Below are positions 55,432 to 64,000 of a DNA stretch of 64,000 bases, piece after piece. The stretch's first letter is position 1. The number at the start of each line of letters is the position of its first letter. The stretch lies in assembly GCF_003704105.1 (NCBI RefSeq), contig NZ_QUOQ01000005.1, positions 248,001-312,000 on the forward strand, read 5' to 3'. Source of the stretch: Brevundimonas lutea (GTDB lineage Bacteria; Pseudomonadota; Alphaproteobacteria; Caulobacterales; Caulobacteraceae). Under the pieces are notes generated by a model. The model made no database searches. It had not been told where the DNA came from and saw nothing but the letters and a program-made list of their open reading frames with translations. Made by a program: the position numbers and the translations under genes.

Positions 55432-56334
55432 ATGACCGAGGCCGCCGCGCGCCGGAAGAGCAAGCCTGACACCGGAAAACCGCTGCGGCGGCGCCGCGGC
55501 CTGACCGCCGTGCAGGCGATCCACCACGACGACCAGATACAGGTCGAAAGCATGCCGCCACGCGCCGAGGGGCTGAGGCTGCGCGCCCGGCTGCGGTATC
55601 TCTACCACGGCTCCGGGCCGGCGGCCGTCCGGTTCCGGCTGGCGGTGATCGTCATCGACCTGGCCATCATCGGCTTCTTCCTGGCCACGCCGCTGCTGAA
55701 GGAGCAGGGGCTGTTCTACTATGTGATCGACTATCTGATCGCGGCCTTCCTCGCGCTTGATCTGGCGGCGCGGGCGCTGGCCTACACCGACATCAAGGAC
55801 TGGCTGCGAAAGCCGGTGGTGTGGGTCGATCTGTTCATCCTGGCGACCCTGCTGTTTCCGGCCTGGCTGGCCAACCTCGGCTTCCTGCGGATCGTGCGGC
55901 TCTGGACGCTGGTGAATTCCGACGTGTTCTGGCGCACGGTCGGGCGGCGCTTCGACGACACGCGGGTCGAGGACACGACCAAGGCCCTGGCCGCGGTGCT
56001 GACCTTTCTGTTCGTCTCCACCGGCTTCGTCTACGGCCTGTTCCTCGGCCAGGGCGGAATCGGCGGCTACCTGGACGCGCTCTATTTCACCGTCACGTCG
56101 CTGACCACGACAGGCTATGGCGATATCACCCTGCCCGGGCCGTGGGGGCGGGTCGTGTCGATCGCGGTGATGCTGACCGGCATCACCTTGTTCATCCGCC
56201 TGGCCCAGACCCTGTTCCGGCCGCACAAGGTGCGCTTTCCCTGCGACAACTGCGGCCTGCAGAACCACGACCCGGACGCGGTGCACTGCAAGGCCTGCGG
56301 CATCGTGCTGTGCATTCCCGACGAGGGCCGCTGA
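55432..56334 (+). CDS. Voltage-gated-type potassium channel with a C-terminal zinc ribbon
   Basis: The 300-residue protein has a basic N-terminus and a six-helix voltage-gated ion channel layout (AVIVIDLAIIGFFLATPLL; YVIDYLIAAFLALDLAARAL; VVWVDLFILATLLFPAWL; an S4-like FLRIVRLWTLV). The pore is TSLTTTGYGDITLPG (K+ selectivity filter TTGYGD), followed by a pore-lining helix. After it a CxxC-x11-CxxC motif (CDNCGLQNHDPDAVHCKAC) forms a zinc ribbon in the cytoplasm. The zinc ribbon is unusual for such channels. Confidence 0.9.
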   Translation: MTEAAARRKSKPDTGKPLRRRRGLTAVQAIHHDDQIQVESMPPRAEGLRLRARLRYLYHGSGPAAVRFRLAVIVIDLAIIGFFLATPLLKEQGLFYYVIDYLIAAFLALDLAARALAYTDIKDWLRKPVVWVDLFILATLLFPAWLANLGFLRIVRLWTLVNSDVFWRTVGRRFDDTRVEDTTKALAAVLTFLFVSTGFVYGLFLGQGGIGGYLDALYFTVTSLTTTGYGDITLPGPWGRVVSIAVMLTGITLFIRLAQTLFRPHKVRFPCDNCGLQNHDPDAVHCKACGIVLCIPDEGR

Positions 56335-56340
56335 GGCGGA

Positions 56341-56982
56341 TCAGTCTGCGTCGGGCTGACGATCCGGGTGGGCGGCGACGAAGGCGGGATGGACGGCCGC
56401 CGCCGCCTCGATGGCGATGAGCCGCGGGAAGGGGGCCATCGACACGTTGAAGCGCCGCGCCGAATAGATCTGGGGGACGAGGCAGCAATCGGTCAGGGTC
56501 GGGCGATCGCCCCAGGCCCAGCCGTCGCCGTGGCGGGCGACCAGCGCCTCCAAGGCCTCGAAGCCGGCGGTGATCCATCTCGCGGCCCAGGCGTCGGTCG
56601 CGGCCTGATCGGCGCCGAACTGGCTCCTGATCGCCTTGAGCACCCGCAGATTGTTCAGCGGATGGATGTCGCAGGCGACCAGCGCCGCCATGGCGCGCAC
56701 CTCGGCGCGGGCGAAAGGATCGCGCGGCAACAGCGGCGGCTCGGGCCAGGTCTCCTCGATCCACTCCAGGATGGCCGGGCTCTGGGTCAGGACGCGACCG
56801 TCGACCTCCAGCGCGGGAACCAGCCCCTGCGGGTTGAGGCGGCGATAGGAGTCCGACGCCTGGTCACCCTGACGCAGATCGACAGGCCGGGTCTCATAGC
56901 TCAGTCCCTTGAGATTGAGCGCGATACGGGTGCGGTAGCTGGTGCCCGAGCGCCAGTAGCCGTGCAGGACCAGGTCGCTCAT
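56341..56982 (-). CDS. maiA: Maleylacetoacetate/maleylpyruvate isomerase
   Basis: The 213-residue zeta-class GST has the active-site segment HGYWRSGTSYRTRIALNLKG (Ser-Gly-Thr-Ser with Arg), NPQGLVPALEVDG and DIHPLNNLRVLK. It isomerises maleylacetoacetate to fumarylacetoacetate, or maleylpyruvate to fumarylpyruvate. The ATG overlaps the stop of the FAH-family hydrolase (ATGA), the enzyme that uses its product. The pathway is tyrosine/homogentisate or gentisate degradation. Confidence 0.9.
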   Translation of the reverse strand: MSDLVLHGYWRSGTSYRTRIALNLKGLSYETRPVDLRQGDQASDSYRRLNPQGLVPALEVDGRVLTQSPAILEWIEETWPEPPLLPRDPFARAEVRAMAALVACDIHPLNNLRVLKAIRSQFGADQAATDAWAARWITAGFEALEALVARHGDGWAWGDRPTLTDCCLVPQIYSARRFNVSMAPFPRLIAIEAAAAVHPAFVAAHPDRQPDAD

Positions 56983-57656
56983 GTGAGGGTGAACTCCACG
57001 GGCGACAGACCCTCGACCGTGGCGCGGACGGTGTCGCCGGGCCTCAGGGGGCCGACGCCCTCAGGCGTTCCGGTGAAGATCAGGTCGCCGGGCATCACCC
57101 GCCACAGTCGCGAGGCCTGAGCCACGATCTCGGCCGGGTTCCAGACCATGTCTGCGAGCGAGGCCGACTGGCGCGTCTCGCCGTTGACGGTCAGGGCGAT
57201 CGACTGTCCGCCGGGGCTCCAGTCGGCGGCCGCAGTGACCGGGCCCACGGGAGCGGAGTGGTCGAAGCCCTTGGCCGCGTCCCAGGGACGGCCGGCCTGT
57301 TTGGCGGCGGCCTGGAGGTCGCGGCGGGTCAGATCGACGCCGACGGCATAGCCCCAGATCAGGCGTCCGGCGTCCTCGGGAGACAGATCGGCCCCCTCGC
57401 CACCGATGACGCAAACCAGTTCGGCTTCATGGTGAAGGTTGTCGGTCGCGCCGGGGAAGGGGATGGACCCGCCGCCCGCGACCAGGGCGTCGCCGGGCTT
57501 GGAAAAGAAGAAGGGCTCGGCCCGCTCGGCGCCCATCTCGCGGGCATGGGCGGCGTAGTTCTGGCCGACGCAGAGAATGCGCCGGACCGGCAGGCGGCCG
57601 CCGGTCACAGCAGTCAGGGAAGGGCGCGGCGCGGGGTCAAAGAGCCAATCGGTCAT
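56979..57656 (-). CDS. Fumarylacetoacetate hydrolase-family protein
   Basis: The 225-residue hydrolase has RRILCVGQNYAAHAREMG, the metal-binding HHEAELVCVIG (E-x-E), GYAVGVDLTRRDLQ, KGFDHSAPVGP and FTGTPEGVGPLRPGD. This FAH fold hydrolyses fumarylacetoacetate or fumarylpyruvate. The short length without the N-terminal domain resembles NagK-type fumarylpyruvate hydrolases. It is coupled to the isomerase gene as ATGA; together they perform two consecutive steps. Confidence 0.9.
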   Translation of the reverse strand: MTDWLFDPAPRPSLTAVTGGRLPVRRILCVGQNYAAHAREMGAERAEPFFFSKPGDALVAGGGSIPFPGATDNLHHEAELVCVIGGEGADLSPEDAGRLIWGYAVGVDLTRRDLQAAAKQAGRPWDAAKGFDHSAPVGPVTAAADWSPGGQSIALTVNGETRQSASLADMVWNPAEIVAQASRLWRVMPGDLIFTGTPEGVGPLRPGDTVRATVEGLSPVEFTLT

Positions 57657-57727
57657 TGGGCGAGTCTAGCCCCGCCGCCGGCGCCGCGCCACGCGCCGAT
57701 TCATGCTGCGGCGCAAAATTAGACGCC

Positions 57728-57752
57728 GGAACCCCCTCCGAACCTTGGCGTT
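57728..57752 (+). promoter_or_regulatory. EcfG/SigT-type general stress promoter
   Basis: GGAAC at 57728-57732 and CGTT at 57749-57752 are separated by 16 bp, the EcfG consensus. The ElaB-like gene starts 54 nt downstream. Stress control fits that gene family. Confidence 0.75.
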
Positions 57753-57806
57753 GGGGATGGGGGTTCCCTATCTGCATACCGCAAAGCTAGAGCCGGAGAG
57801 CGCATC

Positions 57807-58151
57807 ATGGCCACGACCAAGGCCCGCGAAGACATCAAGAACGACCTGAAGACCCTCAAGGAGGACCTCAAGGTTGGCGCCCGCGAGGAGGCTGCGGCCA
57901 TCAAGGGTCGCGCCAGCCAGGCTCGCGCCCAGGCCGAACTGAAGGCTGATGAACTGCGTGAGCGTGCGCGCGGCTACTACGCCGACGCCCGCGTGCGCGG
58001 CCAGGCCTATTACGACGACGCGCACGAGCGCTTCGAAGAGGCGCAGCGTTACATCACCGAGCGGGTCCAGGAGCGTCCGGTGCAGTCGACCGCCATCGCG
58101 CTGGGCGTCGGTCTGGTGCTCGGCGTTCTGCTGGCCGGCCGCCGTCGCTGA
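57807..58151 (+). CDS. ElaB/YqjD-like (DUF883) membrane-anchored protein
   Basis: The 114-residue protein has a long amphipathic helix (REDIKNDLKTLKEDLKVGAREEAAAIKGRASQARAQAELKADELRERARGYYADARVRGQAYY) and a C-terminal transmembrane segment (STAIALGVGLVLGVLLAGRRR). The layout matches DUF883/ElaB/YqjD proteins, which bind ribosomes at the membrane under stress. An EcfG-type promoter is upstream. Its TGA overlaps the next start as TGATG. Confidence 0.88.
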   Translation: MATTKAREDIKNDLKTLKEDLKVGAREEAAAIKGRASQARAQAELKADELRERARGYYADARVRGQAYYDDAHERFEEAQRYITERVQERPVQSTAIALGVGLVLGVLLAGRRR

Positions 58152-58600
58152 TGATCGGACAGGGGGTGCTTTCGGGACTGATCAAAAAGGTCGTCGCCGG
58201 GGCGGTCGCGGCCGGATGCGCTCTGGTTGCTGTGTTCGCGCTCGGGGCCACCATCTATCATCTGCTGTTGCTGGTCTTCGTGCCGGCGGGCGCGGGGGCG
58301 ATAACGGCAGCGCTGTTCGCCGCCGCCGCCGCTGCCGTCTCCTTCCGTTTTTTCGGCAAGTCCGGAGCGGAAGCGCGGCAGGATGATGATGACGCCGAAC
58401 TCGAGGAAGAGGATGACGGGCTGCTGGGCCGGGCCGTCCATCTGGTCGCCGCGCGCCCAATGCTGGGCGGCGCCGCGGCGCTGGCGACGGCCTTCCTGTT
58501 TCTCAGAAACCCCGCCTTGGCCACCCTTGCGGCGGGACTGTTCGGCGAGACCGAACGGCAGCGGAAACGGCGTCGGCGACGGGACCGTCAGCAGACCTGA
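58151..58600 (+). CDS. YqjE-like membrane protein coupled to the ElaB-like gene
   Basis: The 149-residue protein has three hydrophobic segments (KKVVAGAVAAGCALVAVFALGATIYHLLLLVFV; ITAALFAAAAAAVSFRFF; GAAALATAFLFLRNPALATLAAGLF), an acidic loop (DDDDAELEEEDDG) and a poly-Arg C-terminus. The holin-like first half resembles YqjE, which neighbours YqjD in E. coli. Transcription is presumably from the same EcfG-type promoter. A strong terminator follows. Confidence 0.75.
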   Translation: MIGQGVLSGLIKKVVAGAVAAGCALVAVFALGATIYHLLLLVFVPAGAGAITAALFAAAAAAVSFRFFGKSGAEARQDDDDAELEEEDDGLLGRAVHLVAARPMLGGAAALATAFLFLRNPALATLAAGLFGETERQRKRRRRRDRQQT

Positions 58601-58604
58601 TCGG

Positions 58605-58629
58605 AAAGACCCGCTTCGGCGGGTCTTTT
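58605..58629. terminator. Terminator between convergent genes
   Basis: AAGACCCGC (58606-58614), a TTCG tetraloop and GCGGGTCTT (58619-58627) form a 9-bp stem followed by a T-run on the plus strand. The A-run on the other side allows minus-strand termination too. It ends the YqjE-like gene and the convergent SH3 gene. Confidence 0.88.
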
Positions 58630-58630
58630 G

Positions 58631-59188
58631 CTATCGCGACGGGGCGCGTCCGGCCGGGCGACGGTAATCGCACAAGGCTTGGCCCTGAACGCCGAAAAGC
58701 TGGCGCTCCGGCGCCCAGCCGCGCGACTTGCGGCCGCCGACCCGGCACCAGCCGTCCTCGCAATCATCCAGCGGAGCGATGGCGCGGGGCGCCAGGGTCG
58801 CCCGGACGCCAGACCGATCCGACCGGCCAGAGCGCAGGGGAATGTCCGCGCCGGTGCGATTGAACACGGTGCGTCGCCCTGAGGCCACGGTGCGGTGAAT
58901 CCAGGCGACCGAGCCTTCCGGATCGCAGACCTTTCGCCATTCGGTCGTCTCGGCGATGACCTGAACCGGCAGGCCGGCGGCGCGATATTCCCACATCACC
59001 TGATAGTCGAGACCCGGGCCCTGACGCGCCCGAACGCGATCGGACTTCAACGTGATCCAGCGCGGCACCTCCAGCCCGGTCGGCGTGGGCCTTCCGTCCG
59101 GCATGGTCTGCGCGCCCCCGGTCAGAACGGCGCCAGCCAGGGCGGCGCAGATCAAAACAGGGCGGAGTTTAAAAAGGGATCGGATCAC
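58631..59188 (-). CDS. Secreted bacterial SH3-domain protein
   Basis: The 185-residue protein starts at GTG 59188 with a signal peptide (SLFKLRPVLICAALAGAVLTGGAQT). Two SH3b-like domains follow: WITLKSDRVRARQGPGLDYQVMWEYRAAGLPVQVIAETTEWRKVCDPEGSVAWIHRTVAS, and a second centred on APRAIAPLDDCEDGWCRVGGRKSRGWAPERQLFGV. SH3b domains bind peptidoglycan peptides or other envelope ligands. It is divergent from the first S9 peptidase. Confidence 0.85.
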   Translation of the reverse strand: MIRSLFKLRPVLICAALAGAVLTGGAQTMPDGRPTPTGLEVPRWITLKSDRVRARQGPGLDYQVMWEYRAAGLPVQVIAETTEWRKVCDPEGSVAWIHRTVASGRRTVFNRTGADIPLRSGRSDRSGVRATLAPRAIAPLDDCEDGWCRVGGRKSRGWAPERQLFGVQGQALCDYRRPAGRAPSR

Positions 59189-59331
59189 GGTAGGACCGTA
59201 GGGTCGCGAGGGCAACCCACAGTCATGCGCGCCCCGCCTTAAGACCGGCTTAACCACGCGGCGCGCCCAAAGCCACGCTTGACGAAAACGCCGCGTGAAG
59301 GTTGTGCTTCAGCGCAACCGGAAATGCCTTC

Positions 59332-61335
59332 ATGACATCATGCTCGACCTCGCGGCGTCTGTTTCTCGGCGGCGGCGCAGCCGTCGCCTGCGCGCTGGGA
59401 CTGCCGACACGCGTCTTGGCCCAGACTGAACCGTACGCGCTCGGCGAGTTTCACAGACCGGATGCGGCCCTGTCGGTGGCGCTGTCCCCTGACGGTCGCA
59501 GGCTCGCCGTGCTGCAGCAAACGCCGCAGGGCGATCGCCAGCGCGCCATTCTGGACATCGTGTCCGCGGACGACCCCGGTGGCGCCCGTGTGCGCGTGCC
59601 CATCGGCGACGTCCAGGCCCAGCGTCTGGAATGGGCCGACGACCGGCACGTGCTGCTGGTGGTGATCACCGAAACGGAGGTGCAGGGAAATCGGCCCATG
59701 CACTCCATGATCCGGGAGCAGGGCCGCACCATCACGGCGCGGCGGGTGTTGTCGATCGACGCCGATACCGGCCGCGGTCTGGCGTTGTTCGGCGAGGATC
59801 GACAGGCCTTGAACTACAACCTCGATCTCGGCCGGATCATCGACACCGTGTCCGACCGGCCCGGGCACATCCTCATGGCGGCGCGGGGCTTCAATCTGCT
59901 CAACGAACTCTATCGGGTCAGTCTGTCGACGGGTCGAAGCGAGCTGGTGGAGCGAGGCGTCGCGCGGACCCTAGACTGGAAAACCGTCGATGGCGTTCCC
60001 GTGCTGCGGCGCGATCTGTCGGCGCGCGGCGACGTCCAGACCTGGCGCGCCCGGCCGATCGGCGGTTCGGAATGGCGCTTCGTCCGCAGCGATCGCATTC
60101 TGGAGCAGCCGCAGTTCACCTGGGCGGGCCCATCGGAGACGGCGGGGGCCGTGCGCGTGCTCGCCCGGGCCGAGGGCGAGGACGTCATCGCCCTGCGTGA
60201 TATGGACCTGACCACGCTGCAGCTGGGGCCGCCGATCCGGACACGGGAGGGCTTCGACGCCGATCATGAGGTTCTCGACGCGGCGCGCCGACCGATCGCC
60301 ACGGGTTTCGTCGTGGACCGGCTCGACTACGATTTCCCGGATCCGGCGGTCGCGCCGCACTACCGCGCTATGAACCGCTTCTTCAATGATGAGGCCTCGG
60401 TGCGGATCGTCGGCGCCGACACGGCCCGCAACCGCATCCTGACCTATGTCGAGGGACCTCGCGAACCGGGCGCCTGGTACCTCTACAATCGCCAGGCGCG
60501 CGACTACACCAACATCGCCGCGCGCAGAACGCTTGAGGCGCAGAGGCTGGCTCCCATGACGCGCCTGAGGGTCGCGACGCGCGATGGTTCGGAGATCGGC
60601 GCCTATCTGACCCGGCCGTCTTCCGGCGCCAAGGGGCCGCTGATCGCCCTGGTCCACGGCGGACCCCAGGTGCGCGACGCCTGGAGCTACGATCGTCAGG
60701 CCCAGGCGCTGGCGTCGCAGGGTTTCTGGGTCGTTCAGCCGAATTTCCGCGGGTCGGGAGGCTTCGGCGAAACCTTCGCCGACCAAGGCGATCGTCAGTG
60801 GGGCGGCCGGGTGCAGGAGGACATCGAGGACGCCGTTCTGGCGGCCGTTAGCGAGGGCGGACTGGACGCCAGCCGCGTCGGCATCATGGGCGCGAGCTTC
60901 GGTGGCTATTCCGCGCTGATGAGCCCGATCCTCAGGCCCGACCTGTACAAGGCCGCCGTCTCGATCTGCGGCTTCAGCGATCTGCCCGATCTCCTGGCCG
61001 AGCAGCGCCGTGACGACGACAGCCCGGGTCAGCAGATCTATGCGCGAGAGGTCGTTCGTCTCGGTGATCCGCGCGCGGACGCCGCAGAGCAGGTACGCTG
61101 GTCGCCGCGCCGGAGAGCCGGAGAGATGCCGTGCCCGGTGCTGATGACGCATGGTGTGGACGACGCCATCGTGCCGGTCGGACACTCGCGCCGCATGCGC
61201 GATGCGCTACAGGGCGCCGGCAGGCCGGTCGAACTGATCGAGATCGCCGATGCGGGTCACGGCGACTGGGACCTGGCCGAGGAAGGCCGGTTGATGGCCC
61301 GGTACGTCGCCTTCTTCCGCCGCCACCTCGGCTGA
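59332..61335 (+). CDS. TAT-exported S9-family peptidase (first of a tandem pair)
   Basis: The 667-residue protein has a twin-arginine signal (SRRLFLGGGAAVACALGLPTRVLAQ), a beta-propeller domain (about 35-410) and a C-terminal alpha/beta-hydrolase peptidase domain. The oxyanion region is LVHGGPQVRDAWSYD, the nucleophile Ser is in GASFGGYSAL, and Asp (GVDDAIVP) and His (DAGHGDWD) complete the triad. It is a prolyl-oligopeptidase/acylaminoacyl-peptidase type enzyme in the periplasm. The paralog follows after 4 nt. Confidence 0.92.
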   Translation: MTSCSTSRRLFLGGGAAVACALGLPTRVLAQTEPYALGEFHRPDAALSVALSPDGRRLAVLQQTPQGDRQRAILDIVSADDPGGARVRVPIGDVQAQRLEWADDRHVLLVVITETEVQGNRPMHSMIREQGRTITARRVLSIDADTGRGLALFGEDRQALNYNLDLGRIIDTVSDRPGHILMAARGFNLLNELYRVSLSTGRSELVERGVARTLDWKTVDGVPVLRRDLSARGDVQTWRARPIGGSEWRFVRSDRILEQPQFTWAGPSETAGAVRVLARAEGEDVIALRDMDLTTLQLGPPIRTREGFDADHEVLDAARRPIATGFVVDRLDYDFPDPAVAPHYRAMNRFFNDEASVRIVGADTARNRILTYVEGPREPGAWYLYNRQARDYTNIAARRTLEAQRLAPMTRLRVATRDGSEIGAYLTRPSSGAKGPLIALVHGGPQVRDAWSYDRQAQALASQGFWVVQPNFRGSGGFGETFADQGDRQWGGRVQEDIEDAVLAAVSEGGLDASRVGIMGASFGGYSALMSPILRPDLYKAAVSICGFSDLPDLLAEQRRDDDSPGQQIYAREVVRLGDPRADAAEQVRWSPRRRAGEMPCPVLMTHGVDDAIVPVGHSRRMRDALQGAGRPVELIEIADAGHGDWDLAEEGRLMARYVAFFRRHLG

Positions 61336-61339
61336 AGAC

Positions 61340-63394
61340 ATGCGTCCTAGCCACCCGCGCGCAAAGCTGAACCGACTGGGGGCGTACCTGGCGGTCATGG
61401 TCCTGGCCGTCTCGATGCTGGTCGACGGTCCGGCGAGGTCGCAGCCGCTGACGGCCAGCGAGATCGCCGCGCCGCCGATGGTGACGGGAGCGGTGGTGTC
61501 GCCTTCCGGAAAATACGTCGCCTTCCTCAGTTGGGACGGCGAAGAAAACCTTATCATGGTCTACGACGTCGAAACGAAGGTCTCGACCCCGATCTACCGA
61601 GGCCGCTTTCGGGAAGCCTTCGGAGGATCGTGGCCCGAATGGGTCGCCTGGAAAACCGATGACCGGATCCTGATGGGACTCAGCCTGTTCGAGGTCGGCC
61701 GACGGCGGAACGATCCCGACGGCCGCATCACGACCTTCCGGGGCGGGCAGGGGGTGATATCGGTCAGGCGTGACGGTACGGACCGCATCACCGTCAGGGC
61801 CCCGCGATCGCGCCCCGGCGACCCGGGCATGGTTCTGGACACCTTGCCGAGGGAGCCGGATGAAATTCTCATGACGTTCGACGACGGTGGCGGCGTGCTG
61901 AGTGTCGCGCGCGCCAACGTGCGCACCGGCGAATCGCGGGAAGTTCTGCAGGGTGAGCGACGCGTTCTAAGCTACCACACCGATGCTCGAGGCGAAGTGG
62001 TCGCGCGCACGCGGCTTAGAGGCCTTATCGGACGCATTCTGGTGGCCGAAGGACGCGATCCGGTCAGCGGCGACTGGGTGGAGCTCTTTCGGGTGCGCAA
62101 GGACGAACTGCGCGATTTTCCGGACTATGACATTCTGGGCGCCACCTCCCGTCAGGGCGAGCTGTATGTCAGCGCTCGGGGCGAGGCCAGCGACGATCCG
62201 ACCGCCGGGGTTCACATCTTCGATTTCCGGACTCGTCTTCTGGGACCAGCCATCTGGCGTCACGCGGAATACGATGTCGCCGACGTCGTTTTGTCAGAGG
62301 ACGGGGCGTTTCAGGCCGGCTGTTACTGGGCCGACGCTTTCGAGTGCGACTTTCGCGATCCGGAGGACGCCGCGGTGTTTCGCGGGCTGAAGCGCTTTTT
62401 CGGAGGCGAACGAAGTCTTTCGGTGGCTTCGCAATCGGACGACGGTCGAATCTGGCTGCTCGCGGTATCGGGACCGCGCAATCCCGGAGACTATTTTCTC
62501 TATGACTCCGAAGCCCGGAACGTTGAGCCGCTTGGGCCCATGTTTCGCGGCCTGAGGGAGGAGCGTTTGGCCCCCACGCGGCGGCTCGATTACGCGGCCG
62601 GAGACGGTCAGCGGCTGCATGGCTATCTGACCGGACATGCCCCTGGGCCTGGCCAGCCTCCGCGCCCGCTCATCGTCCTGCCGCACGGCGGTCCCGAGGT
62701 TCGCGACACGCTGTCGTACGATGTCTTCGCGCAGATCCTCGCCACGCGCGGATATCAGGTGCTTCAGCCGGATTTTCGGGGATCCTCGGGCCGCGGACGC
62801 GCCTGGGCCGAAGCGGGCTATCGCGAATACGGCGGCGTCATGCAGACGGACGTCTACGCCGGTCTCGATCACATGGTCGCGGAAGGGCTCGCTGACCCGG
62901 CGCGCGTCTGCATCATGGGGGCCAGCTACGGCGGTTACGTCGCGGCGTGGGCAGCGGCGGATCAACCCGATCGTTTCCGCTGCGCGGTCTCCATCGCCGG
63001 CCTTTCCGATCTCGAGGAGGCGCTGCGGTGGGAGCGGCGACAGTTCGGGGCCGGGTCGGACCGCTACGAATATTGGGTCAAATCGATGGGCGACCCGCGC
63101 TTGGACGAGGCGAGATTGAAAGCGGCGTCCCCGATCCACCAGGTCGCGTCGTGGCGAACACCTGTCCTGCTCATCCATGGAGAGGAGGACAATATCGTTT
63201 CAGTGGAGCAATCCCGGGCCCTGAACCGCGCTCTGGTTCGCGCCGCCAAGCCGGTTCGCTATCTCGAGATCGAGGATGCGGGGCATAGCGGATGGTCGGA
63301 AGAAGCCTGGACCCTCATACTCGCCGAACTGGACAGCTTCCTCGGCCGCCACCTTCCGGCGTCCCCGCCCACGGTGATCGCTCAGACGCCGTAG
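61340..63394 (+). CDS. S9-family peptidase (second of the tandem pair)
   Basis: The 684-residue protein has a signal peptide or anchor ([23 protein letters not shown]), a propeller domain and an S9 catalytic domain ([26 protein letters not shown] with Ser, GEEDNIVS with Asp, DAGHSGWS with His). It shares its layout with the preceding peptidase but differs in the signal (Sec-like rather than twin-arginine) and in the insertions. It overlaps the convergent gpsA by 13 bp. The substrate is unknown. Confidence 0.92.
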   Translation: MRPSHPRAKLNRLGAYLAVMVLAVSMLVDGPARSQPLTASEIAAPPMVTGAVVSPSGKYVAFLSWDGEENLIMVYDVETKVSTPIYRGRFREAFGGSWPEWVAWKTDDRILMGLSLFEVGRRRNDPDGRITTFRGGQGVISVRRDGTDRITVRAPRSRPGDPGMVLDTLPREPDEILMTFDDGGGVLSVARANVRTGESREVLQGERRVLSYHTDARGEVVARTRLRGLIGRILVAEGRDPVSGDWVELFRVRKDELRDFPDYDILGATSRQGELYVSARGEASDDPTAGVHIFDFRTRLLGPAIWRHAEYDVADVVLSEDGAFQAGCYWADAFECDFRDPEDAAVFRGLKRFFGGERSLSVASQSDDGRIWLLAVSGPRNPGDYFLYDSEARNVEPLGPMFRGLREERLAPTRRLDYAAGDGQRLHGYLTGHAPGPGQPPRPLIVLPHGGPEVRDTLSYDVFAQILATRGYQVLQPDFRGSSGRGRAWAEAGYREYGGVMQTDVYAGLDHMVAEGLADPARVCIMGASYGGYVAAWAAADQPDRFRCAVSIAGLSDLEEALRWERRQFGAGSDRYEYWVKSMGDPRLDEARLKAASPIHQVASWRTPVLLIHGEEDNIVSVEQSRALNRALVRAAKPVRYLEIEDAGHSGWSEEAWTLILAELDSFLGRHLPASPPTVIAQTP

Positions 63395-64000
63395 TGCTCG
63401 CTTCTCAGCGGCCGGGACAGGAGGCCGTCGATGGCCTCCTCGACGCTCTGCTCGTCGGCGAGCACCGACGCCACCGCCTCGCAGATCGGGGTCTCGACCC
63501 CCAGGCGCGCCGACAGCTCGCGCACCGCCGGCGCGCTTTCCACGCCCTCCGCGACCGATCGTTTGCCGCTCAGCGCCTGGTCCAGCGTCTCGCCGCGTCC
63601 CAGCGCCAGGCCGACGCTCATGTTGCGCGACTGTGAGCTCGAACAGGTCAGAACCAGATCGCCGAGACCGCAGAGGCCCGCGACGGTTTCTCGCTGCGCG
63701 CCCAGGGCCACGGCCATTCGGGTCATCTCGGCGAAACCGCGTGTGATGAGGGCGGCATGGGCGCTGCGGCCCAGGCCTCGGCCCTCGACAATGCCCGTGC
63801 CGATTGCGAGCACATTCTTGAGTGCGCCGCCGGCCTCGGCGCCGATCATGTCGGTGACCAGATAGGGCCGGAAACGGGGGGTGGCGACAGCCTCCAGCAG
63901 GCGTCGGCCCAAATCCTCGTCGGCGCAGGCCAGGGTCACGGCGGTCGGGAGATCGCGCGAAACCTCGGCCGCGAAGCTTGGTCCCGACAGCACGGCGGCG
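63382..64000 (-). CDS. gpsA: Glycerol-3-phosphate dehydrogenase [NAD(P)+], 3' part
   Basis: The visible 205 residues (5' end beyond the window) include [10 protein letters not shown], the [25 protein letters not shown] region with the catalytic Lys and Asn, and the substrate-binding [29 protein letters not shown]. These identify GpsA, which makes sn-glycerol-3-phosphate for phospholipids. The C-terminus is complete, ending [11 protein letters not shown], and overlaps the S9 peptidase stop region. Confidence 0.95.
   Translation of the reverse strand, partial: AAVLSGPSFAAEVSRDLPTAVTLACADEDLGRRLLEAVATPRFRPYLVTDMIGAEAGGALKNVLAIGTGIVEGRGLGRSAHAALITRGFAEMTRMAVALGAQRETVAGLCGLGDLVLTCSSSQSRNMSVGLALGRGETLDQALSGKRSVAEGVESAPAVRELSARLGVETPICEAVASVLADEQSVEEAIDGLLSRPLRSEHYGV

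Noticed and set aside
59332..63394. Lasso-peptide isopeptidase cluster
   Set aside because: No precursor, B/C proteins or dedicated TonB receptor is adjacent; the S9 pair is better called generic.

Overview
The window is dense, GC-rich DNA from an alphaproteobacterium, most likely a Caulobacterales member close to Brevundimonas. This is a judgement from gene content. The supporting signs are a GapR (DUF2312) nucleoid protein, an FzlA-like GST next to queG, a coupled rimP-nusA-ylxR-infB cluster, two GGAAC-N16-CGTT (EcfG/SigT-type) stress promoters, frequent GTG/TTG starts and many TonB/TAT/lipoprotein exports. No rRNA, tRNA, CRISPR array, prophage or insertion sequence was seen. It reads as ordinary chromosome with a few small interspersed repeats.   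Layout: 0-5 kb holds a Zur-box-like palindrome before a His-rich TonB receptor (ZnuD-like zinc uptake), a YciF-like ferritin, a PNPOx-fold stress protein, accA and a secreted Ala/Pro-rich protein. 5-15 kb holds an M3 peptidase lipoprotein, murI, an SRPBCC protein, the divergent amino-sugar pair glmS/glmM, an FAD/NAD(P) protein and a PfpI/DJ-1 protein. 15-21.6 kb holds mutL plus a hydrolase lipoprotein, an HxlR/NTF2/SDR group whose SDR is frameshifted, a LMW phosphatase and an ECF sigma/membrane partner. 21.6-25.7 kb holds a Kelch lipoprotein-rsmD-rluB operon whose 5' end overlaps tadA head to head, then a MliC-like lipoprotein. 25.7-32.4 kb holds a GT4 glycosyltransferase, uppP, an HTH-citrate-synthase fusion, a CDF-like membrane protein, fzlA-like, queG (3' end rewritten by a nested-palindrome repeat) and enoyl-CoA hydratase. 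32.4-36.5 kb is a minus-strand run: an XRE regulator with two paralogous membrane proteins, a trypsin-like protease, a DUF350 protein, a small membrane protein and rlmN.   36.5-46 kb holds a membrane gene with an in-frame TGA, the translation/transcription cluster rimP-nusA-ylxR-infB with hairpins in its leader, and four export or kinase-like genes. 46-50.8 kb holds the three-Cys AhpC plus AhpD peroxide system, rpmJ, a structured intergenic stretch, gapR with a coupled basic protein, a metallophosphoesterase-lipid kinase pair and a glycine-zipper lipoprotein under an EcfG-type promoter. 50.8-57.7 kb holds an OmpA-domain lipoprotein, a DsbD/ScsB reductase with a redoxin lipoprotein, a Crp/Fnr regulator, a potassium channel with a zinc ribbon, and a MaiA/FAH pair. 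57.7-64 kb holds an EcfG-type promoter before an ElaB-like/YqjE-like pair, an SH3 protein, two tandem S9 peptidases and the 3' part of gpsA.   Functional threads are envelope precursor supply (glmS, glmM, murI, uppP), metal and redox homeostasis (ZnuD, YciF, AhpC/D, DsbD), RNA modification and decoding (rlmN, rsmD, rluB, tadA, queG), and general stress. The best leads for something undescribed are the XRE/paired membrane-protein operon with palindromic operators, the tandem palindromes before ahpC, the structured RNA candidate between rpmJ and gapR, the zinc-ribbon channel, and the repeat-extended QueG.
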